This document shows positions 1 through 9,100 of a stretch of 64,000 nucleotides of DNA, piece by piece. The translations under genes and the position numbers were made by a program. Below the pieces are notes generated by a model. The model saw only the letters and a list, made by a program, of their open reading frames with translations. It was not told where the DNA came from and did no database searches. This DNA comes from Veillonella_A intestinalis (GTDB lineage: Bacteria; Bacillota; Negativicutes; Veillonellales; Veillonellaceae). The first letter of the stretch is position 1. Each line of letters opens with the position of its first letter. The stretch is taken from contig NZ_CALPCB010000007.1 in NCBI RefSeq assembly GCF_943192895.1, positions 62,001 through 126,000 on the forward strand. Direction: 5' to 3'.

Positions 1-388
1 GAGTACCAATTGACAAAATAGGGTTCAATGCTGTCATCGGATCCTGAAATACCATTGCCACCGTAGTACCACGTAATTGACGCCATTGCGATTCTTTATA
101 ATTTTTACAATCTTGACCATCTACCGCCAAAGTATCTACAGTTAAATTAACTCTATCTTTAGGCAACAAACCCATCAAAGCCTGTAAAGTTACTGATTTT
201 CCACAACCAGACTCTCCCACCAAGCCCACTACTTCACCGGGCTGAACGCTGAGGGAAACGCCTCTAACAGCGGGTACAGGACCAGCAAAGGTCTGAAACG
301 TAACTTGTAAATTTTCTAAAGATACTAATGGATCCTTTTTCTTTTCCCTTACATTTCCAGTTTCAGTTACATGCATACTTTGACTCAT
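1..388 (-). CDS. oppD: Oligopeptide/dipeptide ABC transporter ATP-binding protein, N-terminal part
   Basis: Partial gene; the 3' part lies outside the window. The visible N-terminal ~129 residues contain a Walker A motif (GESGCGKS) and a Q-loop (VFQDPMTALNP), typical of the OppD/DppD ATPases that power peptide import at the inner face of the membrane. The ATG at 386-388 overlaps the TGA of the upstream permease gene by 4 nt (ATGA), so the two are translationally coupled in one operon (oppB-oppC-oppD). The substrate (oligopeptide, dipeptide or nickel) cannot be decided because no binding protein is in view. Confidence 0.9.
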   Translation of the reverse strand, partial: MSQSMHVTETGNVREKKKDPLVSLENLQVTFQTFAGPVPAVRGVSLSVQPGEVVGLVGESGCGKSVTLQALMGLLPKDRVNLTVDTLAVDGQDCKNYKESQWRQLRGTTVAMVFQDPMTALNPILSIGT

Positions 389-1290
389 CGTTTCACCTCC
401 CCTTTTGGATCTAAGGCATTACGCAAGCCATCTCCAAAGAAGGTAAAACCTAACATAGTAACACCAATAGCAACGGCAGGAGCAATGAGTTGAAACGGAT
501 ATGAACGCATAGAGTTAATACCTTCTGCGGCCAATACACCCCAACTAGCCATCGGTGCGTTTACCCCAAGCCCGATAAAGCTTAAAAAAGCTTCCGTAAA
601 AATAGCTTCAGGAATAGCTAAAGTCATGGTAATAATAATAGGCCCCACGCAATTTGGCAACATATGGCGGAATAAAATGCGCCATGCAGGCACGCCCATA
701 GAGCGAGCCGCTAATACATACTCTTCATTCTTTAAGGTCACAATTTGGCTACGTACAATACGAGCCATCGTGAGCCAGTAAGCAATCCCTAATGCAATAA
801 AGATCGAGGTTAACCCTGGCGATAATACTACCATCAGTAAAATTACATATAGCAATAGAGGAATGCCATATAAAATATCCACAAAGCCCATCATCAGACG
901 GTCTACTTTACCACCAAAGAAACCAGCTACGCTACCATAAATTACACCAATGACAAGATTAATAGCGGCCGCCACAAAGCCAACAGATAGTGAAATGCGC
1001 GCGCCATATACAACCCGTACATATAAATCACGGCCTAGTGTATCTGTGCCAAACCAGTGCTCACTAGATGGACCCTGATTTGCATGAGCTAAATTTTGAT
1101 CTGCATATGTATACGGGGATAACCAAGGCCCTACAATAGCTAAGCAAAGCATACATACAATAATAGCTAGCCCCACTAAAGCTAACTTATTTTCTTTTAA
1201 ACGTTGCCACCCATTTGGCCGTGGACGATACGTCGTTTCAGCCACCACCGCTTCCGGTGCTAATGGTAAAAAATCATCAACAGCTCTCAT
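385..1290 (-). CDS. oppC: Peptide ABC transporter permease, OppC/DppC type
   Basis: 301 residues, the usual length for the family. A long cytoplasmic N-terminus precedes the first membrane helix (about residues 36-58), followed by the periplasmic GTDTLGRD motif characteristic of DppC/OppC and an EAA loop (EEYVLAARSMGVPAWRILFRHMLPN) that docks on the ATPase. The start ATG overlaps the stop of the upstream permease (CCATGA), and its own stop overlaps the ATPase start, so all three are coupled. Inner-membrane half of a heterodimeric permease; substrate not determined. Confidence 0.9.
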   Translation of the reverse strand: MRAVDDFLPLAPEAVVAETTYRPRPNGWQRLKENKLALVGLAIIVCMLCLAIVGPWLSPYTYADQNLAHANQGPSSEHWFGTDTLGRDLYVRVVYGARISLSVGFVAAAINLVIGVIYGSVAGFFGGKVDRLMMGFVDILYGIPLLLYVILLMVVLSPGLTSIFIALGIAYWLTMARIVRSQIVTLKNEEYVLAARSMGVPAWRILFRHMLPNCVGPIIITMTLAIPEAIFTEAFLSFIGLGVNAPMASWGVLAAEGINSMRSYPFQLIAPAVAIGVTMLGFTFFGDGLRNALDPKGEVKR

Positions 1291-2228
1291 GGCGTATCCT
1301 CCTCTTCCATTGTTACCCGTGGATCCACTAAAGGATACACTAAATCGACTAATAAGTTAAAAGCAACTACAAGAGCACTATAAAATATGGTGACCCCTAA
1401 GATAACGGTATAATCTCGATTGTAAATTGATGTTACAAAATACTTTCCAAGACCAGGAATTGCAAAAATTGTTTCTACAATAAAACTCCCTGTTAATAAA
1501 GCCGCTGCTAAAGGTCCTAAATAAGTAAGCACTGGTAAAATAGCATTGCCTAACGCATGTTTTATAATGATAGTCCCATTAGACAACCCTTTGGCGCGGG
1601 CTGTTTTAATATATTCTTGTTGTAATACATCTAACATTGTTGCTCTAGTTAAACGGGCTATAAACGCCATAGGCTGTGCTCCTAAGGTCATAATAGGCAA
1701 CACCGTATAAGCTGGTCCCTTCCAAAGCGCTACAGGGAAAATCGGCCATACAAACCCTAGCCAATAAACTAATAAGGCACCAATGATAAACGTTGGTACT
1801 GATAGCCCCAAAGTAGAGCCAAAGGTGATTACATAATCTAGCCAAGTATTTGGTTTCAGCGCACTGCCAATACCCGCTGTAACACCACCAATTACAGCAA
1901 ATAACAATGCCCCCAAACCAAGTTGAGCCGATACAGGGAAGGATTCCCCTATAATATCATTAACTGAGCGGCCTAAATATTTATACGATGGTCCTAAATC
2001 AAGCTGTACTACATGTTTCATGTAATCGATGTACTGTTGCCACACTGGGTCATTAAGATGATAGGTCGCTTCAATCGAGGCCTTAATCTGTGGTGGCAAT
2101 TTTTTCTCTTCGGTAAAAGGGCCTCCAGGTATAGCATGCATAAGCATAAAAGTAATAGTAATTATGGCCCACATAACTACTACAGCGCCGACTAACCGTT
2201 TTAGTAAATAGGTCCCCACTGCAATCAC
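1287..2228 (-). CDS. oppB: Peptide ABC transporter permease, OppB/DppB type
   Basis: 313 residues with the family N-terminus (a helix after YLLKRL), the GGPF motif near residue 35, and the EAA loop (EYIKTARAKGLSNGTIIIKHALGNA). Partner of the OppC permease that follows. First gene of the operon in the window. The start is uncertain: the GTG at 2226-2228 is almost touching the AAGGAG Shine-Dalgarno, while the GTG three codons later (2217-2219, reading VGTYLL) has a 10-nt spacing and is equally plausible. Confidence 0.9.
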   Translation of the reverse strand: MIAVGTYLLKRLVGAVVVMWAIITITFMLMHAIPGGPFTEEKKLPPQIKASIEATYHLNDPVWQQYIDYMKHVVQLDLGPSYKYLGRSVNDIIGESFPVSAQLGLGALLFAVIGGVTAGIGSALKPNTWLDYVITFGSTLGLSVPTFIIGALLVYWLGFVWPIFPVALWKGPAYTVLPIMTLGAQPMAFIARLTRATMLDVLQQEYIKTARAKGLSNGTIIIKHALGNAILPVLTYLGPLAAALLTGSFIVETIFAIPGLGKYFVTSIYNRDYTVILGVTIFYSALVVAFNLLVDLVYPLVDPRVTMEEEDTP

Positions 2229-2478
2229 TCTCCTTAGTTGATAATATTTATATATCTATTATACACGAGTCTGCCTCATTTCCTATGATTGAATATCAAA
2301 TCTAGCTCATGTGTTCTGTATACATTATTACACAAAGCTCCATCTGTCCTATGATAAATAAAAATTCTGTATATTTACATATGACACATAATTTCCTACA
2401 ATGTATTTCATAAAAGAGAAGTATCAACTAACAAGCGCCATATCCGGCAAAACTATCAAAAGAAAAGAGGGTTATTAT
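2229..2478. promoter_or_regulatory. Divergent intergenic region between opp operon and pdx genes
   Basis: About 250 bp separate two divergent transcription units. On the minus strand a TATAAT -10 box lies at 2258-2263, about 30 nt before the oppB start. No convincing -35 is visible at 17 nt. On the plus strand TATGAT near 2352 is a possible -10 for the kinase gene. No riboswitch-like structure was recognised. Confidence 0.4.
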
Positions 2479-3318
2479 ATGCAAAATCCAGTTCCAGTTG
2501 TACTATCAATCCAAGATATGAGTTCTATTGGCCGTTGTTCTTTAACAGTTGCTATGCCAATTTTAAGTGCCTTCGGTTCTCAAGCAGTGCCATTTCCAAC
2601 AGCACTTTTATGTAATCATCTGGAATATCCCAATTATGAAATGGTCGATTTCTCTGAACACCTTCGTCCTTTCATGGATTGCTGGGAAAAAAATAATATT
2701 ACTTTCGATGCTATCCAAAGTGGCTTTTTAGCTTCACCAGAACAAATTCATATTGTTATTGAAGCGATTAAGCGCTTTGGCAAAGATAAACTCATCATCG
2801 TTGATCCTGCCATGGCCGATGATGGCAAACTATATTCTGTATATAATGACACCATGGTACAAGAAATGAGTAAACTCATTGCCCATGCTCATATCATTAA
2901 GCCAAACTATACGGAGGCAAGTTTCCTCTTAGGACAACCTTATGAGCCAGAAAGTGTAGATGAAGCAAAAATTCGTCAACTATGTAAAGAACTTCATAAA
3001 TTAGGACCACGTCATGTTATTATGTCAGGTGTCCCTCATACCTCAGAAGCTATCGTTGCTGTATATGATGGAGAAACAGATGATTTACAGCTTGTGAGTA
3101 CTACCTTAGTCCCAGTCAAAGCACATGGAACAGGCGATATCTTTACAGCCACCTTAACGGGTGCTTTAATGCAAGGGTATGATACATTAGAAAGTGCTAA
3201 TATTGCCGCTAATTTCACTACTGATGCAGTAAAATATACACATGAAACTATTGGTTCTATGCATGATGGTTTATTATTTGAACGCCTCCTAGGACGTTTA
3301 AGCAATTTAATTAAATAA
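2479..3318 (+). CDS. pdxY: Pyridoxal/pyridoxamine kinase family protein
   Basis: ATP-dependent kinase of the ribokinase superfamily that phosphorylates pyridoxal-type B6 vitamers to pyridoxal 5'-phosphate in the cytoplasm. The N-terminus VLSIQDMSSIGRCSLT and the anion-hole motif AHGTGDIFTA (catalytic Asp) are typical of PdxK/PdxY enzymes of Firmicutes. An upstream in-frame ATG exists at 2401, but the ATG at 2479 has an AGAGG Shine-Dalgarno at 2466-2470, giving 279 residues, a normal length. The next gene, an ECF S component 23 nt downstream, suggests joint B6 uptake and trapping. A ThiD-type pyrimidine kinase is less likely. Confidence 0.8.
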   Translation: MQNPVPVVLSIQDMSSIGRCSLTVAMPILSAFGSQAVPFPTALLCNHLEYPNYEMVDFSEHLRPFMDCWEKNNITFDAIQSGFLASPEQIHIVIEAIKRFGKDKLIIVDPAMADDGKLYSVYNDTMVQEMSKLIAHAHIIKPNYTEASFLLGQPYEPESVDEAKIRQLCKELHKLGPRHVIMSGVPHTSEAIVAVYDGETDDLQLVSTTLVPVKAHGTGDIFTATLTGALMQGYDTLESANIAANFTTDAVKYTHETIGSMHDGLLFERLLGRLSNLIK

Positions 3319-3341
3319 AAAGACTAAAGGAGGTCTAACCA

Positions 3342-3854
3342 TTGAAATTTTCTATTCGTGATGTTATTTATATCGGTATGCTATCTGCCCTTTGTGCCTT
3401 AGCTACCACTCTATTAATTCCGTTACCTACGGGTGCTATGGTTCATCTTGGCTCAGCCGCCCTCTTCACTATTTCCGCCTTATTTGGCGGTCTCTATGGT
3501 GGTCTTGCGGGCGCTATCGGCTCTGGCCTTTTCGACCTTGTTATGGGCCATTCTGCGTATACCCTATTTTCAATTGTTATTAAAGGGATTTCAGGGCTAT
3601 TAGTAGGCTATCTAGTAGTTGGCTTTAGACCCAATCCTCGTAAAGCGCGTGAGTCTAATTGGCTCCGCCTCCTAGCTGCTATGTTAATTGGCAGTGTTTG
3701 GACTGCACTGGGCTATTTTGTAGCTTGGCACTATGTACTTAATAGTTTTGCCGCTGCAGTTAGTCGCTTACCTGCCACATTCTTAACTAGTGGTGTAGGT
3801 ATCTTAGTGGCCTTCTTCTTAGTAAGAGCCCTACGGAATGTCATTCATAAGTAG
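3342..3854 (+). CDS. ECF transporter S component (possible vitamin B6 precursor uptake)
   Basis: 170 residues, very hydrophobic, with about five to six membrane segments and the typical S-component beginning (Arg-Asp-(I/V)-x-Tyr-Ile-Gly-Met-Leu-Ser-Ala-Leu-Cys-Ala-Leu). These proteins bind a vitamin and dock on a shared EcfAAT module, which is not present here. It starts with TTG at 3342 behind a very strong AAAGGAGGT (3326-3334). Specificity for a pyridoxine-type vitamer is inferred only from the adjacent pyridoxal kinase gene; thiamine precursor or another vitamin remains possible. Confidence 0.75.
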   Translation: MKFSIRDVIYIGMLSALCALATTLLIPLPTGAMVHLGSAALFTISALFGGLYGGLAGAIGSGLFDLVMGHSAYTLFSIVIKGISGLLVGYLVVGFRPNPRKARESNWLRLLAAMLIGSVWTALGYFVAWHYVLNSFAAAVSRLPATFLTSGVGILVAFFLVRALRNVIHK

Positions 3855-3862
3855 ATATAAAA

Positions 3863-3914
3863 AGGCTGTCATCAAATGTGTATTCTATGCTACATTTGAT
3901 GATAGCCTCTTTTA
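3863..3914 (+). terminator. Rho-independent terminator of the pdx/ECF operon
   Basis: A 17-nt inverted repeat (3863-3879 with 3892-3908, one G-T mismatch) has a 12-nt loop and is followed by a T-rich tract. It lies 8 bp after the S-component stop codon. Confidence 0.85.
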
Positions 3915-4091
3915 TTCTGACTTTTATTATAACTTTTAATTTATCTTTTATTCTATCTTTTTTCTATCTTTTATTGTAGCCGTTCTTATGCTTATTAACG
4001 TGTAACTTCACCTACTACTTATTTTTTCTAGTCACCAACTACTATCTCATGATATAATAATAAAATTGAAGAACTAGAAAAGGAAGATTTC

Positions 4092-4613
4092 ATGGATGTT
4101 TTATTTAATATAGGTCAAGCATTTCTAATGGGCCTAATTGCCTTCGCCATTACACGCTGGGGCTATGTCAACAATATACAAATATTATATCTCCACGGTA
4201 GACTTAATCGACTACAATTCTTATTAGGTCTTATAGCCTTAACATTTGCAGTAAGTCTATTTAATAATTTAATCAATACTATGATGGCCAATGTAGTTAT
4301 ATTAATTTCCTATTGGGGGGTTCGCATATTAAGCTTTTTGGGTCATGCTGTAATTTTGTCCCTCTATTATGTACTCTATGCTCGGCGCTTACAAGATTTC
4401 TCACTTCATGGTATTATCGGGATTTGTTGGTGTATCTTTATCGCCTTTACCTATCCCTATTTACCTATAAAATCAACTAGTGCCGCGTTTATGGTCATTA
4501 TTTGGCTTGTTAATTTTGTATTACTCGTTATCCCTGGTAGTGGTAAACCAAATCGCTATGGAATGCCTGCGATTTGGCCACAAAAACGTGTACGAATGCA
4601 AAAAGAGCGATAG
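4092..4613 (+). CDS. DUF805 family membrane protein
   Basis: 173 residues with four to five hydrophobic segments. The sequence shows the DUF805 signature: HGRLNRLQF before a helix (usual form GRxNR), an ARRLQDF motif (usual form xRRLHDxG), and a C-terminal VIPGSGKPNRYG (usual form PGTxGxNRYG). The molecular function of the family is not established. Start ATG at 4092 follows AGGAAG. Monocistronic, between two terminators. Confidence 0.75.
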   Translation: MDVLFNIGQAFLMGLIAFAITRWGYVNNIQILYLHGRLNRLQFLLGLIALTFAVSLFNNLINTMMANVVILISYWGVRILSFLGHAVILSLYYVLYARRLQDFSLHGIIGICWCIFIAFTYPYLPIKSTSAAFMVIIWLVNFVLLVIPGSGKPNRYGMPAIWPQKRVRMQKER

Positions 4614-4676
4614 TCTTATGTAGTAATCATTATTGCTAAACAATATAGATTACGAGTGAGACTATCGCTCTTTCTT
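4603..4676. terminator. Bidirectional terminator hairpin
   Basis: A 14-bp perfect inverted repeat (4603-4616 with 4659-4672) is followed by a T-rich tract on the plus strand and preceded by an A-tract. The left arm overlaps the DUF805 stop codon. It can serve the convergent minus-strand yvrJ-like gene as well. Confidence 0.75.
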
Positions 4677-4677
4677 T

Positions 4678-4827
4678 TTACCTTCGTTCGTAAGTTTTTA
4701 ATGTAAACACTAATTCATTAATAGACGCACTTAAAGAATCCATTTTATGTTCCAGCCGAATCAGTAGATAAGCGGCTACAACCATTGGAAATCCATAATT
4801 CGCCGTAGCTGTTAAGATGGCTTCCAT
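4678..4827 (-). CDS. YvrJ-like small membrane protein
   Basis: A 49-residue frame beginning MEAILTATANYGFPMVVAAY, with one hydrophobic helix (about residues 4-24), then a charged amphipathic stretch RLEHKMDSLSASINEL. This matches the pattern of YvrJ-family peptides of Firmicutes (Asn-x-Gly-Phe-Pro, one TM, Leu-Glu-x-Lys-hydrophobic-(D/E)). The ATG at 4825-4827 has a GAGGAGGTG Shine-Dalgarno, but that sequence is the right arm of a 15-bp hairpin (4831-4870). Function unknown; often next to competence or phage-holin-like genes in other genomes. Confidence 0.7.
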   Translation of the reverse strand: MEAILTATANYGFPMVVAAYLLIRLEHKMDSLSASINELVFTLKTYERR

Positions 4828-4830
4828 AAA

Positions 4831-4870
4831 AACACCTCCTCACTGTTATACATTCCAGTGAGGAGGTGTT
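4831..4870 (-). terminator. Hairpin that both follows the 394-residue gene and contains the yvrJ-like RBS
   Basis: A perfect 15-bp inverted repeat (4831-4845 with 4856-4870) has a 10-nt loop. On the minus strand it comes 8 nt after the stop of the 4878-6062 gene and is followed by TTTT and then the ATG of the small gene. Its distal arm contains the GAGGAGGTG ribosome binding site. It could terminate upstream transcription and also hide the RBS. Confidence 0.7.
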
Positions 4871-4877
4871 GTAAAGA

Positions 4878-6062
4878 TTACCTAATAAGCAACATCCATT
4901 CTAATAAAGTACAGACGATATAGGCAATAATAAATTTAATTTTTTGTTTACGATCACGATCTTCATCAGCAATTTTTAAGCGTTGTGCCAAAAAGCGTTT
5001 ATCTCGAATTTGAAGTAATAAGTCACGAATACTAGCTTGACTTTTTTCATCGACCTCTTTGCCATTCTTTTTCAAAGCTTGTTGTTGAATTAGAATGCGG
5101 CGCTGTAGTTTACGCATCTGTATCTTAATATTATTATGGACAAACACACTTTGCCATTTTTTTCGCGAATCAAAGTACATATAAATATACCTTGGAATGT
5201 TCATCACAATAAAACTAATACACAGAATACCTAAGGAAATTAAGAAGTATGTTGAAAAAGAAAATTCAATCGTTTCTGTTGGTAAATAGTGATGTAAGAT
5301 GACAAAACTTATCCAAACCCCGATAGGCAATAGTAAAGCTGCTGCCATATCAATGGAACGAACCCAACTCGTTTTGACGGGTACCTCTGGCACATTGTAA
5401 GTTTCTACTTCATCACGAAAGGCATAATATTCTAACCGTAAAACAGACTGCTCTGTGCGCGCATTAATTAAAATGGCTGGTCCTTTTGCTTCAGGGCAAC
5501 GATTAGGCCAAGAAATTAAGCGACGAATCGGACTATCTGGGGCTAAATCAAAACGAATAATCCCCTTCTTTTCAAAACGAACTGTAGAACTATCTTCGCC
5601 AATTTCAAACGGATTAAAGAATGTACCTAAAAGGCTTAAACTCCAATTGCCCATTAAATGAACAATCGTATTTAAAATAAAGCCGCCCATATCGACATCG
5701 GACATATTAAGTTTCACAGAAAAGCTTGATGCATAATCATCAAACCACAAATCTTCAATGGTAAATTCTATGGTAATTACGTTACCTAAGGTAGTAATAA
5801 TCCCTAGATACACTTTATTATTTGCTTCAAATTCAAATGTAACAGAATAAAACAACCAATGATTGCGCAATTGTGCTTTGAGGATACGATTGATCGCATC
5901 TTCTTCTACATTAATAATGCGATGATCATATAAATCGACCTCACTCGGTGTCGACGGCGTTGACTCAACTGGCACGGGCGTAGCAGTTTCAACTGGCTGC
6001 TTGCGTGATCTAGCTGTCATCGATTCTGCTATCTCCAATAATCGCGTGACTAGATTATTCAT
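4878..6062 (-). CDS. Unknown membrane protein with three predicted TM segments
   Basis: 394 residues, not recognised. The N-terminal ~40 residues are low-complexity Pro/Thr/Val/Ser. A mostly beta-like soluble region (about 45-225) resembles a PilZ-like or flagellar-brake-like fold only vaguely, and I do not assign it. Two hydrophobic segments lie near residues 237-258 and 266-290, then a basic coiled region with RKLQRRILIQQQALKK, and a final helix at about 373-392. ATG at 6060-6062 with AGGAGGC upstream. A promoter lies at 6101-6129. Monocistronic or with the YvrJ-like peptide. Confidence 0.6.
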   Translation of the reverse strand: MNNLVTRLLEIAESMTARSRKQPVETATPVPVESTPSTPSEVDLYDHRIINVEEDAINRILKAQLRNHWLFYSVTFEFEANNKVYLGIITTLGNVITIEFTIEDLWFDDYASSFSVKLNMSDVDMGGFILNTIVHLMGNWSLSLLGTFFNPFEIGEDSSTVRFEKKGIIRFDLAPDSPIRRLISWPNRCPEAKGPAILINARTEQSVLRLEYYAFRDEVETYNVPEVPVKTSWVRSIDMAAALLLPIGVWISFVILHHYLPTETIEFSFSTYFLISLGILCISFIVMNIPRYIYMYFDSRKKWQSVFVHNNIKIQMRKLQRRILIQQQALKKNGKEVDEKSQASIRDLLLQIRDKRFLAQRLKIADEDRDRKQKIKFIIAYIVCTLLEWMLLIR

Positions 6063-6100
6063 AACGCCTCCTATGGATTTAGCACATTGTTAACATTCCA

Positions 6101-6129
6101 ATTATACCATGAAACGTCCTTTTTTTGAA
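6101..6129 (-). promoter_or_regulatory. Sigma-A type promoter for the 394-residue gene
   Basis: On the minus strand TTCAAA (6124-6129), 17-nt spacer, TATAAT (6101-6106), about 40 nt before the start codon. The -35 matches at four of six positions and the -10 is perfect. Confidence 0.6.
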
Positions 6130-6139
6130 CCTTTTAAAA

Positions 6140-9100
6140 CTATACCGTTTCCATTGATAGTCTACGGTATGCATAAAAAGCACCTCGTTTTGCCATCAAC
6201 TCATCATAAGAACCATCTTCTACAACCCGACCAGCTTCAATAAATAAGATGCGATCCATCTTTTCTAAGCCACCTAAATGATGCGTAATATAAAGCACCG
6301 TTTTATCTTTCATAAGAGTATATAAGGAAGCCTGTAATTCCTGACGGACAACTTGATCAAGACCTTCCAATGGTTCATCCAATAATAATACAGGACTATT
6401 ACGAAGCCATAAGCGAGCCAAGGCAATACGCTGTCTTTGACCACCACTTACGCCAGCGCCGCCACTCCCAATGATAGTCTTTAGGCCTTGTGGTAAAGAT
6501 GTCACCCACTGTGTAAGGGCCGCAAATTCTAGTGCTTTCGCCAATTCTTCGTCGGTAGCTGTCGGTTTAGCTAAGCGAATATTATCCTCTACTGTAGCAT
6601 GGAATAAATAGGTATCCTGAGTTAAAGCGCCATAACAAGCTCGAGCGGTAGCAATCGGCATGTCTCGCAATTCTTGATTATTTAAATAAATATGGCCTTC
6701 ATATTCATAAAAACGTTCTAGCATCGTTAATAAAGTAGTCTTACCAGAACCACTCGGCCCTACAATGGCGACTTTTTCCCCCGCCTTAATATGAAGGGAC
6801 ATGTGACGATACACATATTCTCTATCATAAGCAAAACTCACCTTGTCTAAGCGGATGCCGATTGGTCGTCCTACTTTCTCACTAGCATCTTCACCAACTA
6901 CTGATTTGGATAAATTATGACTAGCTGCCACATCAACAACTGCTGGTGGTTGCTCGGCTAATTGAACTAAGCGTTTCATAGCGGCTAAACTTTCACGCCC
7001 ATGATACCAAGCAATTGTCAATGGCCCTAAAGCTTCAAAGTAAGACTGCAAAGAAATCGCCACTACAGCAATAAAAATCCCCGTCTGCTGACTGCCATGA
7101 GCCAAAGGAATCATAATAATAGCCCCAGCAACCATAGTAAATTGAGTAAGACCAAGGAATAATGTATCGCCTAAATTAGTACCACTATGAACTCGACTTT
7201 GTGCGGCAGTCAGTTTCTCAAATTGCTGACTAACTAACTGAGTAACACGAGTTTCTTGCTTGTACGTAATAATATCCATAATGCCAGCTAAGCTTTCTAC
7301 AATCGTTTCTTTAATTGTACTGCGCTGCGCTAATACAGCTTCCGTTGCCATCTGATTATGACGATACACCAAGAAAGGAATAACTATAGCCCCTAAAAAG
7401 AACGCCAAAGCTAGTAACCAGACTAAAGAATAGCTAAAGAAACTCAAAAAATAAAAACCCAAGGCCGTTAATAAAACAGCCCCTACTGGTGGAATAATGA
7501 CACGTAAATAGAAGAATTGCAAAGTTTCAATATCTGCCATAATACGTCCCAAGATATCTCCTGAACCAAGACGATTTAATGCAGCTGGCATCAATGGTTC
7601 TAACTTTTGATAGAACCATACACGTAAGCCATAAAGCCCTTGAAATGCCATATGATGCGATACATAACGTTCTACATAGCGACAAACAGCACGGCTAATA
7701 CCAAAGAAACGAACGCCTACAATGGATAAACTCAATGCCGCTAATTCAGGGCGTAAAGCCGCTGATGTTATCAACCAAGCTGACGTAGTTAAAAGTCCTA
7801 CATTCATAAATACGGTTAAAAAGGAAAAGAGTAAGCTTAGCCATAAAGAATTACGTGCTGGCCCTAATACGGCAAACAAGCGACGTAAAGAATCAAACGC
7901 AGATATGTCTTTATTAACTTCAACTTTCGCATTCTTTGTTTCAGTATCTGTACTAAAGCCGCTAACCTCTGCTGAGGAATCGCCAGAAGTAGTCCCTATA
8001 CTAGCCTCACCAGAAGTAATAGCTATACTAGCCTCATCATAAGTAGTATCCTCTACTTCAACAGGAGGAATTATGCCTCCACCTAGGCCTGCTTTAACTA
8101 ATTCACTAAAATACCCTTGATTATTCACTAATGTTTCAAAAGGCCCTTGCTCTACCAAAGCACCTTCTTTAAGCACTAATAAACGATCAGCCCAACGCAT
8201 AGTTTGCAAACGATGACCAATGAGTAATACAATTTTATCTTGCATCAACCGCTGTAAAGCGGTAGCCAAACTTTGTTCAGTCGCCACATCCAAATGGGCA
8301 GTTACTTCATCAAGCACCAAAATAGGTGATTGTTTTAAAAAGGCCCGCGCTATGGCAATACGCTGCCGTTGGCCCCCTGAAAGACCTAAGCCACCTTCAC
8401 CAATTAATGTATCAAGACCTTGAGGCAATGAATTGACAAAAGACTCTGCTTCTGCTGCCACTACCGCTTGCTGAATGGCTTCTTCTGAAACAGTTTGCCC
8501 AAATGCAATATTTTCACGCAAAGTCCCTCGGAACAAATGAGGCTGCTGAGGTACAAAAGTAACCGCATCACGCCATGACTCACTTGCTAGCTCCAATAAG
8601 TTTGTGCCATCTACTAAAATTTCACCAGCCGTTGGTTGCATGAGGCGCAATAATAAATGAGCTAATGTACTTTTACCAGCTCCGCTACCACCAACTAACA
8701 TCGTCACTTCACCACGACGCAACGTGAAATTAATATTTTCTACAGCCCAAGCCATATTACTATTGGATCGAGCGGAATCCCCTACCTTATGACCTTGCCC
8801 ATAAGCATATGAAACATTATTAAATGAAATCGACTCTATATGAGTAGCTGGCTGCAAGGAACCTGTAGTTGGTTCTTCAATAGGCAGTGCTAAAAAGTCA
8901 TCAATTTTAGCTAAACTCACTTGCCCCGCCATCCCTGTATGGAAGGCTGCCCCCAATTGGCGCAAAGGTGCATAAAACTCAGGTGCTAATAAAAGGACAA
9001 AGAAAGCTGGTAAAAAAGTTTCATGTCCATACAATAAGGCCATCCCCATATAGACAGCAATAAGGGCCGTACTAATTGTGCTAACTAATTCAAGAACTAA

